Below are positions 5,954-6,699 of a stretch of 6,699 nt of DNA, piece by piece. The notes under the pieces are model-generated. The model made no database searches and had not been told where the DNA came from. It saw nothing but the letters and a program-made list of their open reading frames with translations. Source of the stretch: Acidobacteriaceae bacterium (lineage in GTDB: Bacteria > Acidobacteriota > Terriglobia > Terriglobales > Acidobacteriaceae); the NCBI GenBank assembly GCA_003132825.1, contig PKYX01000210.1, forward strand, positions 9,212-15,910, read 5' to 3'. Position 1 is the stretch's first letter. The number at the start of each line of letters is the position of its first letter. The translations under genes and the position numbers were made by a program.

Positions 5954-6699
5954 TTACTGGTTGCCGGTGGCGTCAACCCCGGCATTCTCGATCAGCAGCG
6001 CGATTCCTTGTCCGCCGCCGATGCATGCGGCTGCCATTCCGTAACGTCCGCCGGAATTCTTCAGTTCCCGGGCCAGCGTAACCGCCAAGCGAATTCCGGT
6101 CGCGCCCAGGGGATGGCCAATCGCGATCGCGCCCCCATTGACGTTGATCCGCTGATGATCGAGACCGAGTTCACGCTCACAGGCAAGGATCTGGGCGGCA
6201 AAGGCCTCATTGATTTCAAAACGGTCAATCTGCTCCAGGCGCAACCCGCTGCTTTCGAGAAGGGCGCGAATGGCGGGCACCGGCCCGATGCCCATGCTCT
6301 CCGGGGGCACGCCCACCGCCGCCCCGCCCACCACCCGCCCTAGAGGTTTCTGGTTGTGCGATCGTACAAAGCGGCCGGAGGCAACGAGCGTGGCAGCGGC
6401 GCCGTCGACAATCGCAGAACTGTTGCCGCCGGTCTGCACACCGCCGAAGGCAGGGCGAAGCTTTGCCAAGACCTCAACCGGGGACGGTCTGACATGGCTG
6501 TCCTGGCTGAAGGCTTGAACCTGCCCGGACAGGCGAATCGCCCGCGGTTGGTAGCCTGCGAGCTCAAAGGTTTCATTCACTACGGCGACGATCTCGCCGG
6601 CCAGGAAGCCGTTCTTCTGGGCTACGATTGCCCGGGCGAAGCTCTGGGCGGCCAAACCGTCCACTTCCTCACGCGAAATCTTGTAACGCTTGGCCAGCA
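5954..6699 (-). CDS. Thiolase (acetyl-CoA C-acyltransferase), C-terminal part; N-terminus outside window
   Basis: The minus-strand frame ends with TAA at 5954-5956 and remains open to the window edge, giving 247 visible residues of a family usually near 390. It begins [11 protein letters not shown], the normal mid-protein thiolase phrase, so the GTG at 6664 is not a start. Visible catalytic parts (visible-residue numbers): NEAFAAQ (163-169), [14 protein letters not shown] with the active-site His at about 195, and CIGGGQG with the acid/base Cys at about 225. [11 protein letters not shown] and MGIGPVPA are also typical. The nucleophilic Cys near family position 90 is outside the window. The enzyme would cleave a 3-ketoacyl-CoA with CoA in beta-oxidation, or run in reverse as an acetoacetyl-CoA synthase; the C-terminus resembles degradative and biosynthetic thiolases alike, so the direction is inferred only from the neighbouring CoA ligases. 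It is convergent with the amidohydrolase and thus in a separate transcript. Confidence 0.93.
   Translation of the reverse strand, partial: LAKRYKISREEVDGLAAQSFARAIVAQKNGFLAGEIVAVVNETFELAGYQPRAIRLSGQVQAFSQDSHVRPSPVEVLAKLRPAFGGVQTGGNSSAIVDGAAATLVASGRFVRSHNQKPLGRVVGGAAVGVPPESMGIGPVPAIRALLESSGLRLEQIDRFEINEAFAAQILACERELGLDHQRINVNGGAIAIGHPLGATGIRLAVTLARELKNSGGRYGMAAACIGGGQGIALLIENAGVDATGNQ

Overview
The window looks like a piece of a soil-type Acidobacteriota chromosome. The main clue is the C-terminal barrel of an Oar-like TonB-dependent outer-membrane receptor at the left edge, whose phrasing (DARHRLV, LQSGRPF, FDVLNRPN, ending in an aromatic FTF) is typical of the large receptor families of that phylum. 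The moderately GC-rich coding style of the rest fits. This assignment is inference; the window holds no rRNA or other phylogenetic marker.

Layout, left to right: (1) 1-990 (+), the receptor C-terminus, cut by the window edge. (2) 1027-2640 (-), a complete AlkK-type medium/long-chain acyl-CoA ligase, convergent with the receptor. (3) 2641-2864, a divergent promoter region. (4) 2865-4208 (+), a PaaK-like (phenylacetate-CoA ligase family) acyl/aryl-CoA ligase. (5) 4340-4975 (+), a TetR-family regulator. (6) 5070-5912 (+), an amidohydrolase-2 superfamily metal enzyme starting at TTG. (7) 5954-6699 (-), the C-terminal two thirds of a degradative thiolase, cut by the right edge and convergent with the amidohydrolase.

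The central block reads as a carboxylic-acid catabolism locus: two unrelated ATP-dependent CoA ligases to activate acids, a metal-dependent amidohydrolase that could cleave or decarboxylate a ring-derived intermediate, a thiolase for the final C-C cleavage, and a TetR regulator. The most informative signal is a 13-base sequence, AACGWACGTTCGA, found once in the divergent ligase promoter region (2783-2795) and once just before the tetR start codon (4321-4333). It resembles the AACGNNCGTT core reported for the Thermus PaaR phenylacetate regulator. I therefore infer that the regulator controls itself and at least one ligase, probably in response to an acyl- or aryl-CoA. The substrate cannot be read from the sequence. 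I see no mobile elements, CRISPR arrays, tRNA or rRNA genes, and no gene-free stretch longer than 300 bases.
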